Of a stretch of 64,000 nucleotides of DNA, positions 8,366 through 16,667 are shown piece after piece. Below the pieces are notes generated by a model. The model saw nothing but the letters and a program-made list of their open reading frames with translations, searched no databases and had not been told where the DNA came from. A program made the translations under genes and the position numbers. Each line of letters starts with the position of its first letter. Within the stretch, counting starts at the first letter, position 1. This DNA comes from Chloroflexota bacterium (GTDB lineage Bacteria; Chloroflexota; Anaerolineae; Promineifilales; Promineifilaceae): assembly GCA_022616275.1 (NCBI GenBank), contig JAKEFB010000036.1:43308-107307 (forward strand), read 5' to 3'.

Positions 8366-8417
8366 GACTGAGGGGCGAGGACTGAGGACTGAGTGATCCT
8401 CAGTCCTCAGTCCTGTT
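8366..8417 (+). terminator. Heptamer palindrome between binding-protein and permease genes
   Basis: Copies of the 7-base word GAGGACT face inverted copies across the loop TGAT (AGGACTGAGGACTGAG ... CTCAGTCCTCAGTCCT), followed by GTTTTT. It looks like an intrinsic terminator or attenuator and abuts the GTG of the permease. It could let the binding protein be made in excess over the permeases. Confidence 0.6.
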
Positions 8418-8420
8418 TTT

Positions 8421-9275
8421 GTGGACCGCCGCGCAACTTTCTGGGTCTTGAGCCTGCCGCCTTTGCTCTGGCTGGGCCTGTTTTTTGTGGCCCCGCTGCT
8501 GCTCATGGCCGCCTTCAGCTTCCGGCCGGACATGCGCGGCGACTTCCTGGCCTGGTACACGCCCACGCTGGACCAATATGCGATAGTGGCGAAGACCGGC
8601 AGCTACGGCCGGTTGCTGGGTATCTCCACGCTCATCGCCCTGGTCGTCGCCCTCAGCGCCACGCTGCTGGCCTATCCCGTCGCCTATTACCTGGCTTTCC
8701 GGGCTGGTGTCCGGGCTGGCTTTTACCTGGTCCTGTTGCTCGTCCCCTTCTGGACCAGTTACCTGCTGCGGATCATGGCCTGGAAAATGATGCTCGGCTC
8801 GGAAGGGGTTATCAACTCCTTTTTGCAGTACACCGGCTTGAGCCAGGAACCCATCCGGCTACTCTTTTACAACCGCGGCGCGGTCATTGTCACCCTCGTC
8901 TACGTCTGGATTCCCTTTGCTGCCCTGCCCATCCTGGCCGCCCTGCAGCGCATTGAACCAGCGCTGTCCGAGGCCGCGGCCGACCTGGGGGCTACCCCCT
9001 GGCGCCAGTTCCGGCGGGTCATCTTTCCCCTCAGCCTGCCCGGGGTCTTGGCCGCCTTCTTTATGGTCTTCATCCCCACCGTCGGCGAGTACGTCACTCC
9101 CATGCTGGTTGGTGGCAGCCGGGGCAGCCTGTACGGCAACATCATCCAGGAATTCTTTACCAAGGCCGTCAACTGGCCCCTGGGCGCGGCGTTGTCCATG
9201 ATCATGTTGCTGGCCACGCTGATCCTCGTCATCGCGGCCGTGCGCCTGGTGGATTTACGGCGGTTGATCGAATGA
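8421..9275 (+). CDS. potB: ABC transporter permease, PotB-like
   Basis: 284 residues with about six hydrophobic membrane segments, starting ATFWVLSLPPLLWLGLFFVA. The binding-protein-dependent permease loop is at about 185-205 (EAAADLGATPWRQFRRVIFP), where the ATPase docks. It forms the membrane channel with the next gene, whose ATG overlaps its stop (ATGA). The start is GTG at 8421, directly after a hairpin array and without a clear ribosome site, so translation may be weak or coupled. No ATP-binding subunit is encoded nearby. Confidence 0.9.
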   Translation: MDRRATFWVLSLPPLLWLGLFFVAPLLLMAAFSFRPDMRGDFLAWYTPTLDQYAIVAKTGSYGRLLGISTLIALVVALSATLLAYPVAYYLAFRAGVRAGFYLVLLLVPFWTSYLLRIMAWKMMLGSEGVINSFLQYTGLSQEPIRLLFYNRGAVIVTLVYVWIPFAALPILAALQRIEPALSEAAADLGATPWRQFRRVIFPLSLPGVLAAFFMVFIPTVGEYVTPMLVGGSRGSLYGNIIQEFFTKAVNWPLGAALSMIMLLATLILVIAAVRLVDLRRLIE

Positions 9276-10108
9276 ACAACGCCCCGACTGCCCCGGCTCG
9301 CTCCCTTTGGCGCCCGCCCCGTCCCTTGCCCCCGCGACGTCCCTTAGGCCCGCCGCTGGGCGCTTATTACCTGGGGCTGCTCATCCTGTTGTACCTCCCC
9401 CTGGCTGTCCTGTTCCTCTTTTCCATTAACGCCAACACCTCCCTTTCCTTTCCCTTACAGGGGTTGTCCCTCAACTGGTATCGCCAGCTCTTTGAATTGG
9501 AGGCCCTCCTCCGGTCGGCGCGCAACAGCCTGGTCGTCGCCGCTGGCAGTAGCCTGGTGGCCACCTTCCTGGGCGCCACCGTCGCCATCCTCGTCGTCCG
9601 CTACCACTTCCGGGCCAGGAATTTCTTGCTGGCCCTGGCCGTCCTGCCGCTGATCGTGCCCTTCATCGTCCTGGCCGTGGCCTTATTGCTCCTCTTCGCC
9701 GCCTTCAGCGTGGACCGTTCCTTGTGGACCGTGGGCATCGCCCACACCGTCGTCGCTCTGCCCTATACCTTGCTCATCATCATGGCCCGGCTGGCCGGCT
9801 TTGACGCCGCCATTGAAGAGGCGGCCATGGACCTGGGAGCCAACTACCCGACGACCTTGCGCCGTATCGTGTTGCCTCTCATCGCCCCGGCCATGGTCTC
9901 CGCCTGGCTGACCGCCTTTACCGTTTCCTTCGACGAATTCGCCCTGGCCCTCTTCCTGGCCGGCACTGAGCCAACCTTCCCCGTCTACCTCTTCAGCCAG
10001 CTCCGCTTCGCCAACCGCCTGCCGGTGCTCATCGCCCTGGCCGTCCTGCTGATGATCGGTACCCTCACCCTCGTCTTTATTGCCGAACGTATCCGCCGAA
10101 CAGAATGA
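9272..10108 (+). CDS. potC: ABC transporter permease, PotC-like
   Basis: 278 residues with a Pro/Arg-rich N-terminus (LPPRRPLGPPLG) and six predicted membrane segments beginning YYLGLLILLYLPLAVLFLF. The EAA loop near 180-200 (EEAAMDLGANYPTTLRRIVLP) is the site for the transporter ATPase. It overlaps the previous permease by four bases and is translationally coupled to it. It is the last gene of the importer; the expected PotA ATPase is absent downstream and must be supplied from elsewhere. Confidence 0.9.
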   Translation: MNNAPTAPARSLWRPPRPLPPRRPLGPPLGAYYLGLLILLYLPLAVLFLFSINANTSLSFPLQGLSLNWYRQLFELEALLRSARNSLVVAAGSSLVATFLGATVAILVVRYHFRARNFLLALAVLPLIVPFIVLAVALLLLFAAFSVDRSLWTVGIAHTVVALPYTLLIIMARLAGFDAAIEEAAMDLGANYPTTLRRIVLPLIAPAMVSAWLTAFTVSFDEFALALFLAGTEPTFPVYLFSQLRFANRLPVLIALAVLLMIGTLTLVFIAERIRRTE

Positions 10109-10132
10109 GACATGGATTTTGCTGCTAGGGTT

Positions 10133-10439
10133 TTATCGCGAATAACGCGAATTTAGCGAATGACTCGGATGTAGCCCAGGCATTCCCTGACGACAATGCA
10201 GTCAACGACGCCTTGCGACTCGTATTGCAAATGGCGCGTATTCCTCACAAAGTTAGTTAACGCGTTAGCGCCGGCCCGCCGGCCGGGCTGCGGGCCATCG
10301 CCTGCGCCCTGGCCATGTGGAAGCGGGCGATACGTCTGCTCCAAAATCTAAAATCCAAAATCCAAAATCCTTCGGACTGATGTCCGTCAGGACGAAGTCT
10401 AAAATCCCTTCATTCGCCCATTCGCGCTATTCGCGATAA
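10133..10439. repeat. 307-bp segment bounded by inverted repeats
   Basis: Arms of about 30 bases at 10133-10163 and 10410-10439 are inverted copies (TTATCGCGAATA..., then ...GCGAATGA) with a few mismatches, each built from the word CGCGAAT. Between them lie a frame without a start (10169-10254, containing NDALRLVLQMARI), an AAAATCC heptamer array (10340-10370) and a small CTTCG/CGAAG inverted repeat (10370-10397). It may be a non-autonomous element or nested repeats. It fills the space before the sigma-factor gene; no complete gene is seen. Confidence 0.5.
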
Positions 10440-10558
10440 TCTTCCCAAAATTGGGTGTTATAAATTGGAGCCTTCCTCCGACATACTTCTTAGGAAGGAC
10501 AAACGGTTCAAGCCATTTGGCGGTTGCCTGCCGCGGCGGGCGCCCCAGGAGACTGTGC

Positions 10559-11155
10559 ATGTTGGCAACGTTGTTGCAAATCGCCATGGAACCGGCCTCA
10601 AAGCCGGTCAATATTGATAGCGACGGCGCGTTAGCCCGGCAGGCGGCCAAAAATCCGCAGGCCTTCTCCGAGCTATACGAGCGTCATGTCAACCGTATTT
10701 ATCGTTATGTGCTGGCCCGTGTCGGCGATGTCCAGGATGCCCAGGACGTGACTTCACAGACCCTCTTAACTGCCCTGGAGCAGTTGCCGCGCTATCGCGG
10801 CCAGGGCGTTTTTGTGGCCTGGCTCATGGGCATCGCCCGGCACAAAGTCATAGATTACTACCGGCAGCGCCGGCCGGCATTAGACCTAGAAGAAATAGAG
10901 GATCTGCCCGGCAGCAACGAAGATACCGGCGACATTGTAGACCAGCAACTGGCTCTGGAAGCCATCGCCCGCAAGCTGAAAGTCATTGCCCCCGACCGGG
11001 CTGAGGCGCTATCGCTCCGCCTTTTTGGTGGATTAGAAGTAGCCGAAATCGCCGAGGTCATGGGTAAGAACGAAGCGGCCGTACGCATGCTGGTCTTTCG
11101 CGGCCTGCGCGATTTGCAGGCCCAGTTGGATCCCGGGCAGGAGGAATTGCGATGA
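10559..11155 (+). CDS. ECF-type RNA polymerase sigma factor
   Basis: 198 residues from ATG at 10559, which follows AGGAG with a 7-base gap; an upstream in-frame start at 10451 lies in repeat-like DNA and lacks a site. Region 2 is visible (AFSELYERHVNRIYRYVLARV, then DAQDVTSQTLLTALEQL), as is region 4 (ALSLRLFGGLEVAEIAEVMG, then AAVRMLVFRGLRDL), the pattern of group 4 sigma factors. It would direct polymerase to stress or envelope promoters. The next gene overlaps its stop (ATGA) and encodes a membrane-anchored protein, the usual place for its anti-sigma factor. Confidence 0.9.
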   Translation: MLATLLQIAMEPASKPVNIDSDGALARQAAKNPQAFSELYERHVNRIYRYVLARVGDVQDAQDVTSQTLLTALEQLPRYRGQGVFVAWLMGIARHKVIDYYRQRRPALDLEEIEDLPGSNEDTGDIVDQQLALEAIARKLKVIAPDRAEALSLRLFGGLEVAEIAEVMGKNEAAVRMLVFRGLRDLQAQLDPGQEELR

Positions 11156-13122
11156 GCGACAAAGAACAGAACCTGGCCGATAGCTTGGATGCGTTCTTGA
11201 CAGCCAAGATGCGGGGCGCGAGCGAACCGGCCCCGGCCGACCTGCCCGAAGCTGAGGCCCGGCTGGCAGCCATGTTACTGGAAGTAGCCCAGGCTACCGA
11301 ACCGGATCCTGAGTTCCGGGCAGCGTTGGACGCCCAACTCTATCGGGCCGCCCGGCAGGCGACCGCCTCACGACCTGAACCGATGTCCTTCCGCGAAAAA
11401 ATGACATCTTTACAAGGTTGGAGGTTTTTAGACATGAAACGCTTTGTTGGCATATTTGCCGCAGCGGCGGCTATCGTCGCTGTGGCCCTATTCGGATACT
11501 TTATCTGGTCGAACCTTCCTGGGAACCAGGAAGGCCCGATCATTGCCGGCCCGGTGGAAACGCCAACGGGTGAGACACCGCCCGGGACTATCGAAACGCC
11601 TGTAACCGGCGAGCCGCCGGCTCTGGCCGCGCTCCCTCCGCTGCAAGGCCCCCAGGCCGCCGGCGGCTTTGGTGGCGCTGGCGGTGGAGGTGGTGATGGC
11701 GCGCCTCCCGTTACCGAAGCCGGAACAGATATTACTATCTTTGAGCCGGTTGACGTCTTCTCCGGGACTGAATTCACCCTGGGAACAACGCTGCCCACCG
11801 AGCCGGCCAGCGCCCTCGTCCAACAGGAACCCGTGCCGCCCATCGTGGACGCAGCCACGGCCCGCGAGATCGCCAACCGCTTTGGCTTCACCGGCCCGCT
11901 ATACACCAATCCGCCCTATGAGCCCCCGCCGGGCGAGCCTGCGCCTGAGATCATCCCCACGTATATGGCTTTCAATGGCCGGGAGGTGGTCCAGATGGAC
12001 TCGTTCCTGATTTACTACAGCAACCCGGCCATCACCCCGGACCAGGCTGCCTCGCTGCCTTTTGAGCAGGCTGCTCCGATTGCCGAGAACTTTCTGCGCG
12101 AGCGTGGCCTGCTGACCTTTGCCTACGAGATGCGGCCGGGCTTTAGCCCCGGCGAGGTGCTCTTTTACCGCTTGATTGACGGCCGCCCGGTCAACGAAAG
12201 TGAAATCTACGTCGGCGTCACCGCTGGCGGCGTCTACTTCCTGAGCTACAACGCCCGTCCCGTCACCGAAGACCTGGGTATCTACCCGCTCCGCTCGGCC
12301 GAAGCCGCCTGGCAGCAACTCCTGGCTGGTGTGGTTGCCCAGCAAATTCCCTGGACGGTGATGCCCAATCAGGCCAATCAGCCAGTCGAGGAACCGCTGC
12401 CAATTAAGAGCTGGGCCCGCAGCTTCACCCCCGGCGCAGAGGCCCACTTCTACACCTGGCCCGGTGTCCTGATCGCCGTTGAGCCCGGCGGCGTACCGCG
12501 CATCGAGACCTACCCCCTGGCTATCCAGGCTGACGACGATACGCTGCGAGCTATTGGCCAGAACCCCGGCCATCCCTACCACTTCTGGGGTACGGTTGGG
12601 CCGGATGGCCAGACCTTGCAGGTAGCCGGCTACGAGGTATTAGACGAAGCCACGTTCCAGCCCCTTTTCTTGGAAGGCACTATCCAGCGCAGTGGCGACC
12701 AGGTGCTGTTAAATACGGCTACTGGCGAGACGTACCTGCTCCCCGACGCGCCGGCCGACTTGCCTGACGGGCTGGCGGTGGACGTCTTTGGCCCGACCAC
12801 CCGCGACGCCGGCCAGGAATACCCGCTGCTGGAGTGGGACAGCATCAACGAAAAGTATATTGGCCCCGAGCCGACCGAAGGACCGGTGATAATCGAACCG
12901 GCCCCCTACGAGCCTTACATTTACCAACAGGTAACGGCTAACAGCGTTGAGCTGGCTTACTACCTGACTTACGTCCAGGACGAAGAAGCCCTGGCCGCCG
13001 GCCGCTACGCCCCACCGCTCATCCTCTTCCAGCCGGTGTGGAAGTTCACCGCCACCGCCGAAAACGGCGACGAGCTGATCTTCTACGTCCAGGCCGTCGA
13101 AGCCGGGTTTGTCCAGAACTAA
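11152..13122 (+). CDS. Membrane-anchored putative anti-sigma factor / sensor
   Basis: 656 residues, coupled to the sigma gene by a four-base overlap. The N-terminal 95 residues are cytoplasmic and helical, the usual form of a sigma-binding segment, but no zinc motif is seen. One membrane segment lies at about 98-122 (VGIFAAAAAIVAVALFGYFI). A Pro/Thr- and Gly-rich linker (about 125-190) leads to a large extracytoplasmic domain (about 220-656) rich in beta strands and aromatic residues that I do not recognise. Its role as regulator of the adjacent sigma factor is inferred from overlap and topology. Confidence 0.8.
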   Translation: MSDKEQNLADSLDAFLTAKMRGASEPAPADLPEAEARLAAMLLEVAQATEPDPEFRAALDAQLYRAARQATASRPEPMSFREKMTSLQGWRFLDMKRFVGIFAAAAAIVAVALFGYFIWSNLPGNQEGPIIAGPVETPTGETPPGTIETPVTGEPPALAALPPLQGPQAAGGFGGAGGGGGDGAPPVTEAGTDITIFEPVDVFSGTEFTLGTTLPTEPASALVQQEPVPPIVDAATAREIANRFGFTGPLYTNPPYEPPPGEPAPEIIPTYMAFNGREVVQMDSFLIYYSNPAITPDQAASLPFEQAAPIAENFLRERGLLTFAYEMRPGFSPGEVLFYRLIDGRPVNESEIYVGVTAGGVYFLSYNARPVTEDLGIYPLRSAEAAWQQLLAGVVAQQIPWTVMPNQANQPVEEPLPIKSWARSFTPGAEAHFYTWPGVLIAVEPGGVPRIETYPLAIQADDDTLRAIGQNPGHPYHFWGTVGPDGQTLQVAGYEVLDEATFQPLFLEGTIQRSGDQVLLNTATGETYLLPDAPADLPDGLAVDVFGPTTRDAGQEYPLLEWDSINEKYIGPEPTEGPVIIEPAPYEPYIYQQVTANSVELAYYLTYVQDEEALAAGRYAPPLILFQPVWKFTATAENGDELIFYVQAVEAGFVQN

Positions 13123-13141
13123 GCTGGATTAAAGCGTATTA

Positions 13142-13179
13142 GTAATTGGGTAATTGGTAATTACCAATTACCCAATTAC
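13142..13179. terminator. Perfect 38-bp palindrome of heptamers between convergent genes
   Basis: Two 19-base arms without a loop, built from GTAATTG/GTAATTACC words, followed by TTTT on the plus strand. It lies between the convergent sigma operon and regulator gene and is suited to terminate both. The regulator's last codons and stop are encoded inside it. Confidence 0.7.
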
Positions 13180-16100
13180 CTTTTGTACTACCTCTTCCAA
13201 CGTCCCCACCTCTTTCCGAGCCGCCTCAAAAGCCACTTCACCCATTTGTTGGCGCAGCCCGGCCGCCAGGTTCGCCGCCGCATCCCGTGTTTTCTGGGGG
13301 CTGGAGGGACGGCTGGCAATCACGGCCAGGAGGGCCGCCGCCTGATCCTGCTGGCCGGCCGCCATTAGCAGCGCGGCTACCTCCACCAGAATTTCCATTA
13401 TCACCGGCGTCGCCTCAATGGCCACTGCCGTTGCCAGCGCTTCCCGGTAAGCCACGCTCGCTTCCACGTAAGCGCCCATTGCCCGGCTGGTGTTGCCCAG
13501 GTGGTTGAGCGCGTAGGCAATGCCCGCCCGGTAGCCAATCTCCCGGCAGGCGGCCAGGCTCTGCCGGTACAGGCTTTCAGCCTGGCTGTACGCCCGGCGG
13601 CCGAAAGCCACGTTGCCCAGGTTAGTGAGGGCGTAGGCAAAACCCTTCCGATCGCCAATCTCCTGAAAAACAGCCAGACACTCCGTCAGCTCCGCTTCGG
13701 CCGTGTCGTACTCCCCCACCAGGAAACTGACGTAACCCAGATTGTTCAGCGAATAGGCTACCCCCCGCCGGTCACCGATGTCGTGCTTGATGGCCACGCT
13801 CTTCTGGTACAATTGGCGGGCCTCGGCGTATTCGCCCAGCGCGTCGGCAATGCTGCCCAGGTTGTTCAGGCAGACCGCCACCCCCCGCCGGTCGCCAATC
13901 TCCCGCCGTTGGGCCAGGCTTTCCCGGTAAAAGAGCCGCGCCTCCTGGTACTGGCCCTGGGCAAAAGCCACGTTGCCCAGCCGCAGGAGAACGTTGCCGG
14001 TACCTCGGCTACTGGCCACGCTCCGGCCGCACTCGCGCCACAAGATCAGGCTTTCCTCTTGCCGGCGCCGGGCTTCGCCGTAATCCCCACCCGCTTCGGC
14101 TACCACGCCCAAAATACTGGTGACGCTCGCCACTTCCGGCCAGGCGGCCACCGTCCGCAACAATTCCAGGCTGCGTTCCAGCGCCGCCCGGCCTTCGTCT
14201 AGCCGCGACAACCGCACCAGCAGCCGCCCCTGGCGCGACAGGGCCCGGCCCAGCGCCAGTTGGTTATCTTCCTGGCCTTCCAACAGGGCTACCACCTGGC
14301 CAAACGCTTCCACCCCTTCTTGAAACCAGCTTCGTATCTCGTAAAAACGGAACAGGCTCTCCAGGCAGCGGTCTACAACGTCAACCCGGCCGGCGGCAAT
14401 CGCCCAACGCCAGGCCTGGCGCACGTTTTCAATCTCTTCGCCAATCTCGGCCAGCGCCCTGGCCTGCTCCTCGCCCAGGATTGCCTCTTCCCGCTCCTGC
14501 AAGAAACGGGCGTAATAGTCGCTGTGCTGCTCCCGGACCGCCTCCTGGGCGGCCGGCGGTAGCTCGGCCTGGAACTTTTCGGTGGCGTACTGGCGCAGCA
14601 CCTCGGGCGCCAGGTAACGGCCGTCCGGCCCCCGCTGCAACAAGGACTTATCGGCCAGGGCCATGAGCAGCGGCGGGGAAGCGCCGGTCACGGCCACGGC
14701 CGCCGCCACCACAAAGCCACCGCGAAACACAGACAACTGCCGGAAAGCGGCCCGCTCCTCCTCCGCCAACAACTCCCAGGAGTGCTCAAAGACGGCCCGC
14801 AGGCTGCGATGCCGCTCCGGCAGGTTGCGCAGGGAAGTAGCCAGAAAATCCAGGCTCTGCTCAATCTGGCCGGCAATCTCCTGACAGGATAGCACCCGCA
14901 CCCAGGTCGAGGCCAGCTCTACCCCCAGGGGCATGCCGCCGACCAGCCGGCAAATCTGGGCCACGTATGGCTTTTCCTCCTCGGATAGCAAGAAATTGCG
15001 CTGCACCTGGCTGGCCCGCTGGACAAACAACTGCACGGCGCTGCTCTTCTCCACGTCCCTGATCTCCCCATTGGGACAGCTCAGGCCGGCAATTTCCAGT
15101 AACCACTCTTCCATCAAGTTAAGCCGTTCCTGCGAAGTGACCAGCAGTTTCACCCCCGGCGCGCTCTGCAAAATGTTGGCCAGCAGGTCCACGCCCGCCA
15201 GCAAATGCTCAAAATTGTCCAGCACCAGCAGCAGTTCCTTCTGGCGCAGATAGTCCAACAGTTGGGCCTTCGGCTCCGGGCCGTCGGCGTAAAAGGAGAA
15301 GCGCAGAGCGTCGGCTACGTGTGTTGCCAGGTAATCGGCCGCATTGGCTGGTCCCAAAGGCACAAAACACACCCCGTGGGCGAACCGGCCGGCCTGGCGA
15401 ATGGCCGCCTCGATGGCCAGCCGCGTTTTGCCGATGCCGCCTGGCCCTACCAGCGTCAGCAACCGGCACTCAGGCCGGCCAAGCAACTGGTTAATTTCGG
15501 CCAGTTCCATTTCCCGGCCGACAAAGGGCGTCGTCTGAGCGGGGATGGTATAGCGGATTTGTGGCGGGCCGGCCGCTGCCTTCTCCTGTCCCTTTTCGCC
15601 GCCGGGGACCACTTCGCCGGCCAGAATACGCTCATACAGGGCCACCGTTTCTGGTTGGGGTGTTGCTCCCATCTCTTCCCGGAGGATGCGCGCGCATTCC
15701 TGGTACTGGCGCAACGCCGCCGCCCGCTGGTTGCTACGCGCGTACCATTCCATCAGCGCCCGGTGGGCCGCCTCGTCCAGCCGGTCCAACGCCAGCCAGC
15801 GCCGGGTGGCCTCGATGGCTTCGTCGCTACGGCCCTGCTGGCCGTAATAGCGGGCTACCTTCTGCAACGCCCCGGCCAGCGCCCGGCGCAGCCCCTCGGC
15901 CTGGAACAACTGCCAGTCGTCAAAGTCAGGGCTATCGGCCAGCGTAAAGCCTTCCAGGAACTCCCCCCGGACCAGGCCAACGGCCTCGTTGAGCGCCGGC
16001 AGGCAATGGCGGCAGGCGGCCATTGCCTCTCCTTCGTGCCGGTCACAAGGAGCCAGCAGCGCCCGGAAGTGGTCCACATCCACCCACAACCGCTCGCCGG

Positions 16101-16383
16101 CCTCCAGGTTGTCGTTCAGCCCGACCACAGCCCGGTCGGCCGCCAGCCATTGCTTGCCGATAGCCTTATTCAAGGCCGCCAGCGTACGTCGCAGCGCCGT
16201 ATAGGCCCGCACCTGGTCCGATTCCGGCCACAGCAACGCAGCCACGGTGGTTCGCGGCTGCGCCTGGCCCGTTACCGCCAGGTAAGCCAGCAGCGCAATC
16301 GCCTTCCTTGTATCCACCTCAATGGGCACGCCGTCTACCTCGATGAGCGGCGGGCCAAGCAAACGGACGGTCAGTGTGGCCAA
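13168..16383 (-). CDS. SARP-like regulator: DNA-binding/BTAD, NB-ARC ATPase and TPR repeats
   Basis: 1071 residues. Residues 1-95 are an OmpR-like winged helix as in AfsR/SARP regulators (VRLLGPPLIEVDGVPIEV, KAIALLAYLAVTG). Residues 100-257 are the bacterial transcriptional activation domain. An NB-ARC/STAND ATPase follows, with Walker A GPGGIGKT at 313-320 and LLLVLDNFEHL near 385-395. The C-terminal half (about 690-1040) is a run of TPR units of roughly 40 residues (LNNLG, ALTNLGNVAF). Such proteins are signal-gated activators that bind direct repeats. Four CGTAACG-like repeats at about 11-base spacing lie upstream of its start and may be its operator. The final residues (KVIG) and stop come from a heptamer palindrome. 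Confidence 0.93.
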   Translation of the reverse strand: MATLTVRLLGPPLIEVDGVPIEVDTRKAIALLAYLAVTGQAQPRTTVAALLWPESDQVRAYTALRRTLAALNKAIGKQWLAADRAVVGLNDNLEAGERLWVDVDHFRALLAPCDRHEGEAMAACRHCLPALNEAVGLVRGEFLEGFTLADSPDFDDWQLFQAEGLRRALAGALQKVARYYGQQGRSDEAIEATRRWLALDRLDEAAHRALMEWYARSNQRAAALRQYQECARILREEMGATPQPETVALYERILAGEVVPGGEKGQEKAAAGPPQIRYTIPAQTTPFVGREMELAEINQLLGRPECRLLTLVGPGGIGKTRLAIEAAIRQAGRFAHGVCFVPLGPANAADYLATHVADALRFSFYADGPEPKAQLLDYLRQKELLLVLDNFEHLLAGVDLLANILQSAPGVKLLVTSQERLNLMEEWLLEIAGLSCPNGEIRDVEKSSAVQLFVQRASQVQRNFLLSEEEKPYVAQICRLVGGMPLGVELASTWVRVLSCQEIAGQIEQSLDFLATSLRNLPERHRSLRAVFEHSWELLAEEERAAFRQLSVFRGGFVVAAAVAVTGASPPLLMALADKSLLQRGPDGRYLAPEVLRQYATEKFQAELPPAAQEAVREQHSDYYARFLQEREEAILGEEQARALAEIGEEIENVRQAWRWAIAAGRVDVVDRCLESLFRFYEIRSWFQEGVEAFGQVVALLEGQEDNQLALGRALSRQGRLLVRLSRLDEGRAALERSLELLRTVAAWPEVASVTSILGVVAEAGGDYGEARRRQEESLILWRECGRSVASSRGTGNVLLRLGNVAFAQGQYQEARLFYRESLAQRREIGDRRGVAVCLNNLGSIADALGEYAEARQLYQKSVAIKHDIGDRRGVAYSLNNLGYVSFLVGEYDTAEAELTECLAVFQEIGDRKGFAYALTNLGNVAFGRRAYSQAESLYRQSLAACREIGYRAGIAYALNHLGNTSRAMGAYVEASVAYREALATAVAIEATPVIMEILVEVAALLMAAGQQDQAAALLAVIASRPSSPQKTRDAAANLAAGLRQQMGEVAFEAARKEVGTLEEVVQKVIG

Positions 16384-16449
16384 CGGATCCCTCTATTCGG
16401 GCACAAATCCATCGTGCCCTCCCTGAATTTTACCTGAAAAAGCCGCCAC

Positions 16450-16490
16450 CGTAACGCTTTCGTAACGCTAACCGTAGCGCTCCCGTAGCG
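16450..16490. promoter_or_regulatory. Direct-repeat operator, likely for the SARP-like regulator
   Basis: CGTAACG at 16450 and 16461 and CGTAGCG at 16473 and 16484, with start-to-start spacing of 11, 12 and 11 bases. Heptamer direct repeats with about 4-base spacers are the binding pattern known for SARP regulators. The array lies 67 bases upstream of the regulator's start and upstream of the divergent S8 protease gene, so it could control both. Confidence 0.6.
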
Positions 16491-16579
16491 CCCAACCCTT
16501 ATCATGGACAGTGAAAGGCAAGCAAGAGGAATGGACGAGTCTGCGAGTTTGCAACTCTGCAAGTTTGCAAGGGCAGGTG

Positions 16580-16656
16580 GTAAATTCACTCATTGCTCAT
16601 TGCTCGTAGTTGGCCTTGCCAACTGCACTCATTGCTCATTACTCATCACTCATTAG
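16580..16656 (+). repeat. Composite repeat: CTCATTG array around a GGC-CTT-GCC hairpin
   Basis: Two blocks of CTCATTG-type heptamers (16588-16605 and 16626-16656) enclose the hairpin AGTTGGC/GCCAACT with loop CTT (16608-16624). It begins GTAAATTCACTC, like the element at 7100-7165, and ends at the AGGAGG of the protease gene. Confidence 0.8.
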
Positions 16657-16667
16657 GAGGCAAAGAA

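Noticed and set aside
10169-10254. Transposase C-terminal fragment (NDALRLVLQMARI)
   Set aside because: Too short, no start and no motif that identifies a transposase family; kept only as part of the repeat-bounded block.
10451-10558. N-terminal extension of the sigma factor from 10451
   Set aside because: Upstream codons lie in repeat-derived DNA with no ribosome site; ATG at 10559 has AGGAG at proper spacing.
15205-16437. 410-codon plus-strand frame opposite the SARP-like regulator
   Set aside because: The regulator on the other strand has complete domains; this frame shows none.
16580-16656. Possible CRISPR array
   Set aside because: Units are 7 bases without unique spacers; no cas genes anywhere in the window.
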